Source: Lophius americanus
Taxonomy: Eukaryota; Chordata; Actinopteri; Lophiiformes; Lophiidae
Assembly (NCBI GenBank): GCA_037951165.1
Contig: JBBDHG010000006.1
Location: 2,374,501 to 2,438,500 of the forward strand
Direction: 5' to 3'
Length of the DNA stretch: 64,000 nt
Position numbers and translations under genes: made by a program. Each line of letters opens with the position of its first letter. The stretch's first letter is position 1. The notes beneath the pieces are model-generated. The model was not told the origin of the DNA and made no database searches. It saw nothing but the letters and a program-made list of their open reading frames with translations. Of this stretch, positions 47,566 through 59,990 are shown piece by piece.

Positions 47566-49766
47566 ATAGAGGAATTATCTTTTTTTGCAATCATCCTTTT
47601 GACTGCATTAGTTTTACAGGCTTTCTGCGCTAGAATATTAGCAATAAGAACTCGCTGGAGGGATTATATATCTCATCTTGCCTGGGTATCCTGTGCTGGA
47701 AAGTGTAGCTCTGGAGAGGGATATCTGGAAATCTCCTCTTAGCCTGCTATCACCACGACCCGGCCCCGGATAAGCGGTAGAAAACGGATGGATGGGTGGT
47801 ACCGAATTTATCCAATATTAACTGAAAGTCATGAAGTTAAATTACTTTTATTTTGTGATACCTGGATTACATGAATGATTACATTTTTTAAGAAGTAGCT
47901 GGAAACTGTATCAGATTACATTTGTAACGCCCCCAAACCAGTTTGTCGGTATAAAAAAGCTTTTAATTAATTTGAGCTGACAAGTATGAGAACATGCAGT
48001 TGGTCAAGTACGATTCTTTTGAGGATATATTTTCACCTGAAGCATGTAACATCAAAAGGGGGGGCTTTTTTCCCCTTTTTTCTAAATACGGAAATACTTT
48101 TTTGGACATAGCTTCCACATATAATTAGACGATTTCAATGAAGGGATTTGGGGCTTTTCGGGGGTATACCCTCGCTGTTGCGGACGACATCGTAGAACTA
48201 GTTTTAAACGATTCTCTTGTGTCAAATGTCCTTATTAGTATAAATCATGTTTAGTCATAATTATCTTGGCTTCTTTTTCTCAAGTAAACTTCTGGACATT
48301 TCAGTCTTATTTCAGTGAACGAAAACCAAATGCATTCTTATTTTAATCAAAGAAAACTATTTATCTCAGGTTGCTCTCTTTAAAAAAAAAAAAAAAATTT
48401 CAGCCGATGCGTTGCAATCAATGTTCGTTCTTAAAAAGCTATGCAAAATATGTGCTGATGACTTTGGTCCATTTCTGAAAATAATGATCGTGAATATCTA
48501 CAAATGAGATATTGTATATGTTATATCTATATAAATAAAAAAATATAATAAAACATTTATATATAACTATATACGATGGAATAATGCTACTTTCAAACCA
48601 AACGCAACATGAATCATATCCCTGAAAAATCAGGGCCATCATCGCCATCGCCACCGCAGATCCTTCTTGTTAAAGCGATAACTCAAAAGTTATTTCATGG
48701 ATCATTTTCAAATGTAATGATTTTGGGAGAGGTCAGTTCTATATTTCAGACACTAGGGGGAGCTTTATCTCCGATTATCTGCAAAACTTCTGGGGCCATT
48801 CACTCAAAACCGTTGTTCTGATTTAGTCTAAATCTGGTGCGTATGAATCGATCTGAGGAGAAATTTCTTGTGTACATTGTGTTTACTTAATAATTTATAT
48901 TTTACTTAGGGGGAAATTTTATTTATTTTTTTAACCAAAAACACTGTTTTCTGAACATAATTCCTAACAATTGATTCCATGTCGTTTGGTGCCATACATG
49001 GAAATGAGGAGATCTGTCTTGTGTATATTTAATACATATATATCCATTTATAATTTATACATGTTTTAGACTAATAATTCATATTTCACTGACTTTGGGC
49101 AGTTCTTTCCTAAATATACTGTGGAAATAACATATTTAAATTGAGGAGGTCAGTCTGGAGGATTGCTTGTACAACGAAGAGAAGTGACAGTTTGGATATT
49201 TCCTGTCACTTGGGCATATATATACAGGAATGATATATGCAATGTTTCTTTCTACTATTTCCGCCTGTTATCAACCATGACCAAAAAATATGATGAATAG
49301 TAATTCATTTAACTACATATTTATGTTGGATTTATATCTATGTTGGATTCCCTCTCCTGCTATATCCCATCATCCTCTGGGTGAATGTACTATTGTTTTC
49401 ACACAGGATGTTATGATAAGGACTTATGATAGAACGAGTTTGCGTTCACACCAAAGGTTAGAAACTCATGAATATACTTGAACGATATTCAAGTTTTGTT
49501 TAACTTTTTCACTCTGTAATCAACCATGACCAAAGAAGACAGCCAAAATGCTGCTTTGTATTTGTTGTATGAATCTCAAATACGTCTGAAAGCCAAAAGT
49601 TTCCATTTCTGAAATCACGCAAACATCTCCAACATGCTTCCTCACTCCACATCAACATCCTTTGAGGACCTGTCTGACGTTTCAAGTTGCTCAACACTGA
49701 CAGGCTTTGACTTTGTACGAAACCGGGTGTGTGAACGCAGCTTTAATCTCCAGTGTGAGTGCTGTG
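47566..49766. repeat. Unit 5 left flank and dispersed repeats
   Basis: Corresponds to 5880-7563 of unit 1. It includes the second LINE-X tail at 47650-47805 and the dispersed repeat at 48150-48200 and 48650-49200. Between about 48170 and 48650 it holds sequence deleted from unit 1, part of which (48415-48675) reappears in unit 2 at 22686-22948. Confidence 0.55.
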
Positions 49767-49772
49767 TTTATT
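49767..49772 (-). terminator. Gene 5 poly(A) signal AATAAA
   Basis: AATAAA on the minus strand about 175 bp after the gene 5 stop, conserved across units. Confidence 0.55.
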
Positions 49773-49946
49773 TGACCCATTCTCCACATGGGTGATTCTG
49801 GCTAAAAGTCATTCAGAGTAAAAACAAAGGATTGCAAAAAGCAAAGAATGTGTTGCGACAGTGATCAGACAAAAATGATTTTATCTTTACATTAATAGTT
49901 CTAACTGAGAAGCTTAAAAAATCCACAAAAATACTTACGGACAATT

Positions 49947-50143
49947 TCAGACATACGTACTTGTGCATGTGATGATCCGGTCCCATTCCCCACTGTTACA
50001 TCGAAGTGTTGCCTCTCCCTCCATTTCATACTCATGACGGCACCTATAAGTTGCTTCAGAGCCAGTCACATATTTGTTCCGATATGGAGGCAGAAGAACC
50101 GAATTATCAAATTTATGTGGGGGTTCACAGTTACCCTTAAGAG
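49947..50143 (-). CDS. cfh: Gene 5 exon 14: CCP12 and stop
   Basis: 197 bp, ALKGNCEPPHKFDN to GEWDRIITC, TSTYV and a TGA at 49947-49949. It has the full four-Cys module. The Asp in place of the gene 3 Glu comes from a C/G difference at 49980. Confidence 0.78.
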
Positions 50144-53100
50144 CTGTAAGGGATCAAATAATATACAGTGTTAGGTGGAACCTAATTCAGTATAAGAAGT
50201 ATTTCTGTTCAAAGAGGCTGAAGAAGACTCACGTTTACAGATTTCCTCCAGTGATAATCCTCCTGCTCCCCAGTTTCCATCTTCACAGTTTAAATCTTCA
50301 ACCTCAGCTTTGTAGCCCTCATTACAGATAATCTTGATGCTGGAATGTTGTTGATAAACTTTATCTTGAACTGCCATATTTCCATTTAGAATGTCAGGAA
50401 TCTCTCCACATTGCTTCATTTCTATGACATAATTACACTTGGTTAGAAATTGGATTGTACATAATCTTAGAAATCAAATTTAATAATAAAACAAATACTT
50501 TTCAATTCAGAATCAATCATTATTTAATAAAATTAAGTTAGATCAAATTAAATCTGACAAGGCTTTGGTGCGGCATTCGCTTTTTTGTTTATCAGTGAGT
50601 AATGAAAGCGGTTGAATAGAGCTTCCTTTGTGGGTGTCTGAACTCAGTCTAAAACTCAGATTACAATGTACAGTTTTAGTATCGTGGCTATTTCACCTCA
50701 ATTCACACTTTACAAATTAATCTTTTGCCGAAGTCTACGGTTGGCGTGCTCACACTGTACGGTCTATCGGCCCCTGAAGTCTGTTTTATCTCTCGTCAAT
50801 AAAGTTTCAATTTAACGATCCGAGGGAGGAAGAATTTTGGTTTGCTAGCAACATGCTAAAAAGACAGAAAGGAGCTTTCTCGACCTTTTTGGCCAACCTG
50901 TGTCTAGAAACATCTTAAAATAGAGAATCCTGCGTATCTGGACTCGTATGTGTCTAAACGGCGTGGACAATATATCTGGTACATTTAACAGAGAGAATTG
51001 GGGGAAAGCGAGCTGTGTTTGACTGCATAGAGTGATAAATGGATAGCTAGTAACTCTCTGACAGCTAAGAACCTTTCTTTTCGTCCCTTGCTGTGAAGTT
51101 GCTACCAGTCACAAACTGCACTTTTACTCTATGACTACTTATTATTAATTATCCACGTGCCGTGCCGTGTTGCCATCGCAACTCAGATGCTCAGTAGCCA
51201 CTTCACCCAGGTGCTGCGAGCAAAGAAGGCAGTGACATCAATTGATCAAGACATGACCCTTCATCAACTGTGCCAAAGCCTGAGTTGGCCAACACGTTTT
51301 TGCTGATGAGAAAAGATTGAGAAACATTAACTCCAACACAGTGTGGGATTATCTTCTCTTGATTGTCAATATCTGTAGAAAATCTTTGCTGGTTAAGTTT
51401 CATCGTCAAAATGAAATAAAGCGCTTCACTCTTTAGTGCGATAAATGTGATTTTCAGCGTTGTTATGAAGAGATAAAGAGGCTGTCTGCATTGCCAAAGC
51501 AGTTGGATAAATTTCCCCCTACTCAGGCACCGACACATGATAGCTGTGCTGCCCTCTAGCTGTGAGGGCAGCTGGCTTTAAAGCCTTCATCCCAAATTGA
51601 AGACCTACCAATGAACCTCAATTTGCCAAATTAATCTCTTATTTTCCTTTCATACAGATTCATGGAAATTAGATGGATTTGAAATACAAGTCTTTTTGTG
51701 TGCAGACTATCAGGTTGACACTTCTACATTAACTTTAACAGTTATATTCTAAAACACACAAGAAGACATATGACTTATGCTGAGCTAAATCTTCATGGCA
51801 TTTAAAGGTTATTACCAATGCATTTTCCAAGTCCAGTCCACTGAAGGTTATTACATGTGGCTTCACCCCACCAGCCTTTGCTGAAAAGCTTATAACCTTC
51901 ATTGCATGAGTAGTATGTCTTGTTGGTGAATGGACCAACGGCATATCCATTCGGAATTTCAGGTGTTTGACATTCTGTCAATGAGAAAACAAAGACGGTG
52001 AAGACCGATAACAGCAATCAAAAGAAAGCAACAGATAGTAGTATTGTGTCTGGAGAGTTTAATGTCAGCAGCTAACACATACAAGTTACAGCTAATACTA
52101 GTTTCCATTTCAATGTCACTGAATATACTTTTGCCCTGTGTATTTTAAGCTGATAGGAGATATTGACTGATGCTATACAAAAATACACTTTTGAAACTTT
52201 GATCCGTCTTCAAACATTTCATAGCTTTAAGTTCTTACCTGAACAACTCTTATTCCATGACCATTTGCCATCATCACAGATAGCCTCAAATTTGATATCA
52301 CGGTTGCTCACGCATGCATATTGGACTTTGTCGTTATGTTCATAACGATCCCTGGCATCAGGGGGGATGTATGCGTCTTCGATTACAGTTTTTTCACACT
52401 GTCTACCTGAAAGAAATGAAAATACTTTGTGAAATTAAGTGTAGAGCCTCCAAAAGTTCTTATTCAATTGAACAAATTCTGAAACAATTTAATCACAGGT
52501 GTCTCTTGGAAAGATACCACCAATTGTTATCTTGTGAGATCTTACATTGCTCTAGAGTGATAAATGCTCGCTACATTCATATTTACTGTACTGATGTCAG
52601 TTTAAATATTTCTTAGTTTGATATACTTTAGTAATGGAAGGATGAAGTAAAGCACATCCTCTAGAAAATTGGTGACAAACAGAATAGAGAACAGATGAAG
52701 TGTCCCATACCCTTTTTCTGCGGGATGTTTCTAAAATCACTGGAAGCGCTCATGATTGACTTTGTGCTTTTTTAATGTCAGCATAAAACATAATAATTTA
52801 CCAATGGTGTAACAATGACTGTCCTCATAACTGTTTTGTGTACTATACTTTCTTACTTACCCCTCCTACATTGTGAACGACCGATCCAACCTCCTCTCTC
52901 ACAGGTTAGAGGAAAGTGTCCAACAAAAGGTTTGATGCAGAAATAATGAATTGTTTCATCGTTCCTATAGCTGACCTTGGCCACTCCATCAAGGACTGCA
53001 TTTGTATATTCCTTTATTCCGTAGCATGTTGTCACTGAAACCATAAAGAATGATCAGTCAGTGTCCTGAGTCACAGGTAATAGGATGGTGGACAGGGGGG

Positions 53101-56100
53101 GTGTTTGTTAGACTGGTGGGCCCTGATGGAGTCACTATGTTGGGTGAGACACGCTGGTGTGAGGTGACTGGCATGCAATATTTAAAAGTTGTGGCAAAGA
53201 GATGACGAATGCTGACTGGCTGCATTGATCAGATGGAGTTCAGCTAGGTTAGGTCTGGATTTCAAAGTTCCTGACCACTGTGGGAACATGAGGTCTCCCA
53301 CATTCCTCAGCAAGGAATCAAAGGCCATTTGGATTGGACTCTTCATTTAACTAATAACATTTGAATGCCTTTTGTTGCCGCTTGATTTCTTGACATTTGA
53401 AATTTGAAAAGTACTTCATCTGCTTGAAAATTATTTTAGCTCGTACTCAAGTGAAGCTCATTTTGTGCATGCCTGCTTTGTCGAGTCAGGGGAATTCTGC
53501 AGTGGAAACCCCCCATCATTCTTTTGAGGGTTTTATCACCCCTGAAAGTTTGAATAGAGGTTTAGTTACATTGCATTTTTTTGAATTCTGTTGGTTTTGC
53601 TTCCCATCCTGATAAAATTCACCCGGACATGACGTCAAGGCTCTGTCTACATATGCTGCTGCCACCTTGTCGGCCTTGAGTGGCGAGGGGTTCATCTCGG
53701 GCCAGAAGGGCGGGCAAGAGCTGGTCACCAGCAACGCGGTGACCAGCAATCCTCTCGTCTTGGCCAGCCCGGTCCCAGAACTGTACAGGAGCCCACCCTC
53801 TGGAACCCACATCCCTAAGATCAGCACGCAAAATGAAGAAGCCTCTTTCCCTGGGTCCAGCAGAGACCCCTGCTGCTGCATGTCCCAACGTAACAAACCA
53901 TTCAAGAAACATATTGCACAAATTATATTCTAGCGCAACACAGCCACAACTGGTTTCACCTGAGTGCTGTTTACCCGAGATTAGCAACTGGTTGCCATAA
54001 CCAATGTGGCAATAATTGTTTCCTATGCTCTTACAGCACAGAAAGTGGGAACATTGCAGAGCGGAAAATAAAAATAAAATTTAAAATCCAGTCTGTCAGT
54101 TATTTTGGTCTAAAAGCACATCTTCAGAATGCAAAAGAAGATGGTGTGATCTGAAGCGCAGAACAAAAGAAAAAGTATCTTTCAATGCCTCTCAAGCCTT
54201 ACAAACTGGAGAGGGCTGACCAAGGAACAAAATTTAAACTTTATTGAGGAAGTTGTTCAACAAACTCTACAGAGCCAACTTGGCTTGGATGAGGGGATTA
54301 ACTCAGGCCAGTGTCTCTCACAGGACTGACTGTATCATTATTATCATTAATAATATGATTATTATTGTTATTATTACTGTTATTGTTAGTACACTATATG
54401 TTAGGGGTTTCTGCAGAGCCTCTGAAGACCCTTGATAATTTATTTTTGATCTTGTGTTCACATTCCTGCGGGCGATTTAGAGTCACCAATTCATGGCACC
54501 ATTAAATTCTGCCTATCTTTTGTTTGTCACCGCATCACAAAATATAAAGAGTTTGAACGGCGCTGTCCGTGGCACTGAATCTTTAGGTCCCCTTAGTTTT
54601 CGGTCTGGTGTAGGGAAATATTTTGTGTCGGCTGGTCTTACATCCCACATGGCCCTGCTGAGGAATGGCTGTAAATCCCAGCGGCACCTGTATTAGGTCT
54701 TTGGGAATAGTCAGACGCTTGAATATGCAGTGCGGCCAGTAATTTCACAATGCCAGGTATTTCATAACATTGCTAGGTGGCAGGGTCAAATCTCATCCTT
54801 GATCTCATGGGGAATATTAAGAATCAGGTGGGCTGGCAATCTGTATCTTCCAATAATTTCAGTTGAATCAAAAAGTGCTATTCGTACTCGAAAGATCCGC
54901 TCATGAACATGCCTGGCATTACGTTGCCTTCATCTGGCCGCAATCCCTGCTGCCATGATCACTGCAACGTCTGGGCATCACAGCCCTTATATATGCACTT
55001 CAATTAGCACCAACTCTCAGAAGACGCAAATAATTTCATTGTAATGGTATGTGGTAAACTGCGCTGACAGCTGTGAACACGTCCGTTTTTGCATCGAGGA
55101 GCATTTGCATAGAAAGGGTGGATATTGCGCAACAAGTATGAATAATACCTCAATTAAATACTTGCGAATAGCACATGAACATCGAGACGCAATCTGCATG
55201 ACAGCGCAGTAGTCGTGTTATACAGTGTTTGCCACTGCTCTGTGAATAAGATGCATTGATTGCAACCGTTTTGCGTCCAAGAATCTGAGCATCCTTTTGT
55301 GAATTTTCTCGTCAGAACACATCTTAGCCGTGACAGTATTTCATTCATCCCTCACAGACGCCTAATTTCAACTGGGAGATGCAGAAAAAAGCAGATTGAG
55401 GAAAAAAAAGAAAAAAATTCTGCTCCCAAATCACTGAGAGTGATTGGCATAGGACTAAAATCATCTGACCGGTTGTTTGGAGAAATTTGGAAATAAAGTC
55501 ATTTCAGGTGGAATACTTACTTTTCAAATTCCAGGCATGGGAAATTCAAACCGAATTCATATCACAGACGTCCTCCACGATTATTACAAATTACTTCCTG
55601 TCTCCAGGTAAGATGGGTCCCGTTCAAATAGCTTATTCAATTTGTAATCCACTCGTTAATTAACAGACTCTAATTCTAAAGCATGCGGAGCAGACAGAAA
55701 CGACAAAAAAGGACAAGAAATAGATTAATCTGTACATCCTTACCTTTACATGGTGAAAATATAGACCAACCATTTCCCCCGCAGCGTGGAGATGGACGTC
55801 CCTCATAACCGTCCTTGCAGTTGTAATAAGCAATTTCATTGTTTTTGTATTTTTGCTTGTGAATATTTTCAATAACTGCATTCGGGATTTCCATTTTGTC
55901 ACATAGTATTTCTAAAACAAAAGAAAAATTCAAAAAAGGCCACAAAATTGTATTATTACACATTCTTAATACACCCTGATTTTACACTTGTTGGTACACA
56001 GACATGGTAGAGAGTATCAAGATACAGTGTGAATCTTAATTCACATTTGAGACTGAAGTGAATCATGATCATTATTTCTGCTTGCATCAGAAGTAGGTTA

Positions 56101-59100
56101 CGTCACAGGTGAACATGTATGCAGGAAGCAAAAACCCATTCCACTGCTTGGTTTCCCAAGAATCTTTCCCCATGCCATGCCTCTTCATTTGATGGGAACA
56201 AATTTCTCCCTCTTTCATGCATATCAATGCAAAATTAACAGTAACGTCACAAGCAAAATAACAGTACCTTCACAAAATGGATTTGGGATCCAACCATCTC
56301 TGGTGCACTTGGCCAGATCGGTTCCCTCTGGCTTCTTGTAGTTTTCCACACATGAATATCTTGCAGTACTTCCCAATCTTATTTGATACCTCCAATGGAT
56401 TGACCAAAAAGACAAAAGTCGGTCTTGTTGATCGCTGCATGTAACCACTAGAATCAAAGAAAGAACATTTTAATGAAGTCCATTGAAGGCTAATAATCAT
56501 CATCATCATAGTTCTATGAACCAAATGCACACAGTAGAGAACAACAATCTCATAATATTTCTGTGTAATACCTTTGCATACTGGTCTGATGCTCCACTCG
56601 CCATCATCCTTACATGTAGTGTCTACTGTGGTGTCCTGTTTACGGAAAATCCAGAACCGCTCCTCACAAATGACTCGTAGTGTCTCCCCAGGTTGAAACA
56701 CGTTTTTGTAAGCAGGTTCATACGTGGTTCCTTCCACTGGAGGCAGAGTCACTGTGCAAACTATGACTGCATTTGTTGGGGTATAAAACAAACATCATCC
56801 GTTTTTTTGTCGTAACAAAACAAACTGAAGCACCATGACATCCATCCAGCAAGCAGAGAGATTTATTAGTCAGTTTGATGGAACCAATAAATGAAGTTAT
56901 TCATTTTAAACTCACCATCACACATAGGTATGGGCGTCCACTCTGCTCTGCTGCCAATTTTTGTACATTTTGAAGGCCTGGCTTCAGTTCGTATATATCC
57001 AGAATTGCACGCATAGTGGAGGATTTCATTTTCCCTGTACTGGACTGAATGTCCAAGAGGATGACCATTTTCAATAATGGGTGGAGAACATTTTATTTCT
57101 GTTGAAGAATGAATGCAAGGATGACAGATTATTTTCATGATACACCATAGTACAGGATTAAATTCAAAGATAAAGACCATGAATGACAAGAATACAGAAG
57201 AACTGTTGATCCAATTCGTGAGAAACATGGTGAAGTGGGCAGATTGGAATCACAATGCTAAAACAACCTTTGTGTTGAATGCCAGATTACTCACACATAA
57301 CTGATACAATTACTGACTCTGAAGATAAATAATTTTGCCTGTGATGCAGATATACCCGAGAGTTGTGGAGCTATTTTTATGTTTATTTGGAGTCATAATT
57401 CAGTCGAGGCTGAAATTAAATTCGAAATGAGCAGACCAGATTAAATGTATGGAGTCTATGATAACGCCGAATCATTCAAAAGTTCAGGTGGAGAAAATAT
57501 TACGAGGTTATAGAGGTAGTTTGTGCTAAAAATAACAAACCCCAGAAACATTAAAAAACCTTGCTGAACAGTGGCAAATTAAATATTATTTATTGTGGAA
57601 TATAACAGCTTCGGCTTCAAGCCAGTGTGACGTCTGAGCCCCGAAGGTTAAAGTAGTGCAATATTAATGTTGTATCTACAAATATAAAACTTGATTTTTT
57701 TCTTATTCATTTGAGTTATAAAATGGCCTTTGGGTTGGCGCAGTAGGAAGTTAGATTTACCTACATTAATTTCTAGAATATTAATATCAGTTATTGTGTT
57801 GTGTGTTTCCACACACTTTTTGCATTCCTCTCATTTAATCCTTTATTTTGCAAAAGCCTTTCCATGAATCATCATTTCATTTGGGGTATTTTGCTTTACC
57901 TTTGCACAGTGGAGTTGGTCCACTCCACAGCCCTTTTTCATTGCAATAGATCTCTGATGAGCCATCAAGGATTTCCCTGCTGGATTTGCAGCTGAATTGA
58001 ACTACATTCCCATAGGTTGCTTCAAATACGTCTCCGTTCACTTGGAGGTTATTGGCCAGCGTGAGAGCGGGGCACCCAATGGCTGAAAGGAAACAATTGA
58101 ATAGAAAATAAGTTGGGCGACCCAAATATCAACTGATGAGCAGGGCAAAAACACTAAAAAGAATTCTGAGATAAGGAATGATAACACAAAATGGGCCTAG
58201 GTGTCAGGTATTGGACCCAAAAGACCTTTCATTTCAGTGTTTACCTTCACAGACAGGTATATTGCCATCCCAGCCTCGATCCATGCAAATCCGGTAGTTT
58301 CTGGAACTTTGCATTTGATAACTATAGCAAGCGTAATACAGAAAATGTCTCATTGACAGCCAGTTTTAAATAAACTTGGTATGCATGGTACACGCCAGAT
58401 AGAACATTGAGATACATTAGGAACCACTAAAAATGTGCGGTTACAAATATTTTCATACCCTTTGTGGCAGGTGTATTCAACTTGTGACCCAAAGACAAAA
58501 TCTTTTCCCTTCTCCAGATGAAAATTGGCGAATGGGGCATCGCCAGGATGACCACATGATTTTGCTTATAATGGAAGAATGAAAAATAAATATGCAGTAA
58601 GGAACAAGTTGCAGTGGTGACAAGTGATTGTTCAATTCAATAGAACCTAATATATGTTAATAATTCATGTACATATGATCAAATGCAAGTCACCAGTTAT
58701 GATAATCATAAACAAACAAAAAAACTTTTGGCCTTCTGCACTCATTTCATGACATATTTCCATGTACCATAATTTATTCTGATACGGCATTTTGGTATGG
58801 AATTTAGTTAAAAAGTCTTATCAGTAAATAACAGAACTTACCTTTACATCGAGTGCCTTGATACTCCCAATTTCCCCTGACACAACTTATTCTGAAAAAG
58901 CCACTGAAGCCAACCTTGCAGGGCACTCTCAATTGGTCTCCTGGGGGGTAGATGGTCTCCATAGTGGTTGTATCAAAATGTTCGTCATACTGAGGGCCAT
59001 TTATAAACTGGTCAAACGTACAGGCTGTTGGAGAGCAGGAAACAAAACTCAATCTGAAAATATTCAAAAGCAAATTAAATGGTATTCTGAAAAGGAGTGT

Positions 59101-59191
59101 GTAAATTACTGGAAATCTTACCTTGACTTTTCACATAGGTCAGAGTTTGCATCCACAAAAATAGCAAACAGGTTGGGATTATCAGATTCAT
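49947..59191 (-). CDS. cfh: Gene 5: factor H-like complement regulator, 12 CCP, about 743 aa
   Basis: Fourteen exons on the minus strand sum to 2232 bp with no internal stop: signal peptide plus 12 CCP modules, each with four Cys and a Trp. Approximate residues: leader 1-23, CCP1 24-84, CCP2 85-145, CCP3 146-206, CCP4 207-267, CCP5 268-332, CCP6 333-392, CCP7 393-448, CCP8 449-506, CCP9 507-562, CCP10 563-615, CCP11 616-678, CCP12 679-743. CCP2 is split over two exons by a phase-2 intron, and its CGHPGDAPFANF...GYQ...YRICMDRGW...IPVCE pattern follows mammalian factor H CCP2. Factor H is a plasma protein that binds C3b, accelerates decay of the alternative-pathway convertase and is a cofactor for factor I. 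It is shorter than mammalian factor H (20 CCPs). NKT in CCP10 and NKS in CCP9 are possible glycosylation sites. The symbol is by family similarity; a factor H-like paralogue is possible. Confidence 0.85.
50233..50421 (-). CDS. cfh: Gene 5 exon 13: CCP11
   Basis: 189 bp, MKQCGEIPDILNGNMA to SLEEICKR, donor GTGAGT. It ends with C rather than G before the intron, joining as Pro. Confidence 0.8.
51816..51974 (-). CDS. cfh: Gene 5 exon 12: CCP10
   Basis: 159 bp, ECQTPEIPNGYAVGPF to GLGKCIG, with NKT. Acceptor TTGACAG and donor GTAATA. Confidence 0.8.
52239..52406 (-). CDS. cfh: Gene 5 exon 11: CCP9
   Basis: 168 bp, GRQCEKTVIEDAYIPPD to WSWNKSCSG. It differs from the gene 3 copy mainly at IPPDA versus VTHDD. 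Confidence 0.8.
52861..53034 (-). CDS. cfh: Gene 5 exon 10: CCP8
   Basis: 174 bp, VTTCYGIKEYTNAVLDG to WIGRSQCRRG, acceptor TTTCAG and donor GTAAGT. This exon has no counterpart in any other unit of the window. Confidence 0.8.
53035..55743. repeat. Gene 5 large intron between CCP8 and CCP7
   Basis: 53450-53900 is seen only here, with an unassigned minus-strand open stretch (53905-53516). 53903-55640 is repeated in units 2 and 3 and includes GATTTAGAGTCACCAATTCA and TTATTG runs. It looks like old interspersed repeats. Confidence 0.5.
55744..55911 (-). CDS. cfh: Gene 5 exon 9: CCP7
   Basis: 168 bp, EILCDKMEIPNAVIEN to WSIFSPCKG, acceptor TTTTAG and donor GTAAGG. Confidence 0.82.
56268..56447 (-). 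CDS. cfh: Gene 5 exon 8: CCP6
   Basis: 180 bp, VVTCSDQQDRLLSFW to IPNPFCEG, acceptor TTCTAG and donor GTACTG. Confidence 0.8.
56572..56766 (-). CDS. cfh: Gene 5 exon 7: CCP5
   Basis: 195 bp, VIVCTVTLPPVEG to SIRPVCKG, acceptor TTGCAG-like (AATGCAG) and donor GTATTA. Confidence 0.8.
56916..57098 (-). CDS. cfh: Gene 5 exon 6: CCP4
   Basis: 183 bp, EIKCSPPIIENGHPLG to WTPIPMCDG, donor GTGAGT. Confidence 0.82.
57099..57899. other. Gene 5 intron between CCP4 and CCP3
   Basis: About 130 bp (57340-57470) are shared with unit 2 (25940-26070) but absent from unit 1. No gene is seen. Confidence 0.5.
57900..58082 (-). CDS. cfh: Gene 5 exon 5: CCP3
   Basis: 183 bp, IGCPALTLANNLQVNG to GPTPLCKG, acceptor TTTCAG and donor GTAAAG. 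Confidence 0.82.
58245..58321 (-). CDS. cfh: Gene 5 exon 4: second half of CCP2
   Basis: 77 bp, YQMQSSRNYRICMDRGWDGN to IPVCEG, acceptor CTATAG and donor GTAAAC. It restores phase 1. The CCP2 exon split is a known factor H feature. Confidence 0.8.
58459..58564 (-). CDS. cfh: Gene 5 exon 3: first half of CCP2
   Basis: 106 bp, AKSCGHPGDAPFANFHLEKG to VEYTCHKG, ending in phase 2 before GTATGA. It matches the N-terminal half of mammalian factor H CCP2 (CGHPGDTPFG, YTCNEG). Confidence 0.8.
58842..59024 (-). CDS. cfh: Gene 5 exon 2: CCP1
   Basis: 183 bp, ACTFDQFINGPQYDEH to WEYQGTRCKG, acceptor CAACAG and donor GTAAGT. Confidence 0.82.
59122..59191 (-). CDS. cfh: Gene 5 exon 1: signal peptide
   Basis: ATG at 59189-59191 (context CAAGATGAA). 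It encodes MNLIIPTCLLFLWMQTLTYV then KSQ; donor GTAAGA; 70 bp, phase 1. Confidence 0.82.
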
Positions 59192-59990
59192 CTTGAACAC
59201 CCCGATCCGCCAAGCAGAAGGAGAACCAGGAGACTCTGACAGGTTAATGCACCAGAGGAGCTGTGGATTTCACAGACTAACAGGGATTGCTCAATAAATT
59301 GCGCAAGTGTGTTCCAACCTCCAACCTCCACTAAAAACTCAGGCATACAACGCACAAGAAAAACGGACGTGACCATAGAAAGTACTTAATATGACAACCT
59401 GGATCCTCAACAAAACACCTTAGATTTTTGATACTTCTGGTTACAAAGGAGTCAGGAACCTATTTTAATGAAAAGCAGTTAGTGTTTGATGGGTTCTATG
59501 GCCCCGAATTGTCAGGCTCTTTTTTGTTTACCATTTGGTGATTGGAAAACATTCCTGTAAAGTTTTGTTTGTTTTATTTTTTTTATTTTTTAGGTAATCA
59601 TTAGCAGAAATCAATTCCGCAAACAAAATATGTTGCATTTCAGCACAAATCCTCGGACTCTTTACATAAAGGGTAAATACAAAATTAGAACAAAGTAAAA
59701 AGTAGGCAATGCCATGTTTTCAGTAAAATACAGGATCAACTATATTAACATCGTTTTAGAAAATATTAAGTTAACCTGAGTTTCTTTAGTGTTCACTAAA
59801 GCTGGGTTACATCAAGACTTCACTTATACAAATGTTTGCTCCTTGTATGCAGCTGCCAAAGGGTTGAAAAAAAATGATGCTTATTCAGACTTTAGTACAG
59901 AAACTAATAGAACGAAAAATAGCTGTTAGGCAATGCAACATTTGCTGTTATTTCTCAATTTGTTACTCATTCATGGTTTGAATTAAGGTG
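59192..59990. other. Gene 5 5' flank
   Basis: 59192-59310 aligns with the sequence upstream of genes 1 and 3 and is likely 5' untranslated region and proximal promoter. I could not fix a TATA box. Beyond about 59400 the similarity to units 1 and 3 fades. Confidence 0.45.

Noticed and set aside
53516..53905. 129-codon minus-strand open stretch in the gene 5 intron
   Set aside because: No recognisable domain or splice sites, and present only in repeat-like sequence.
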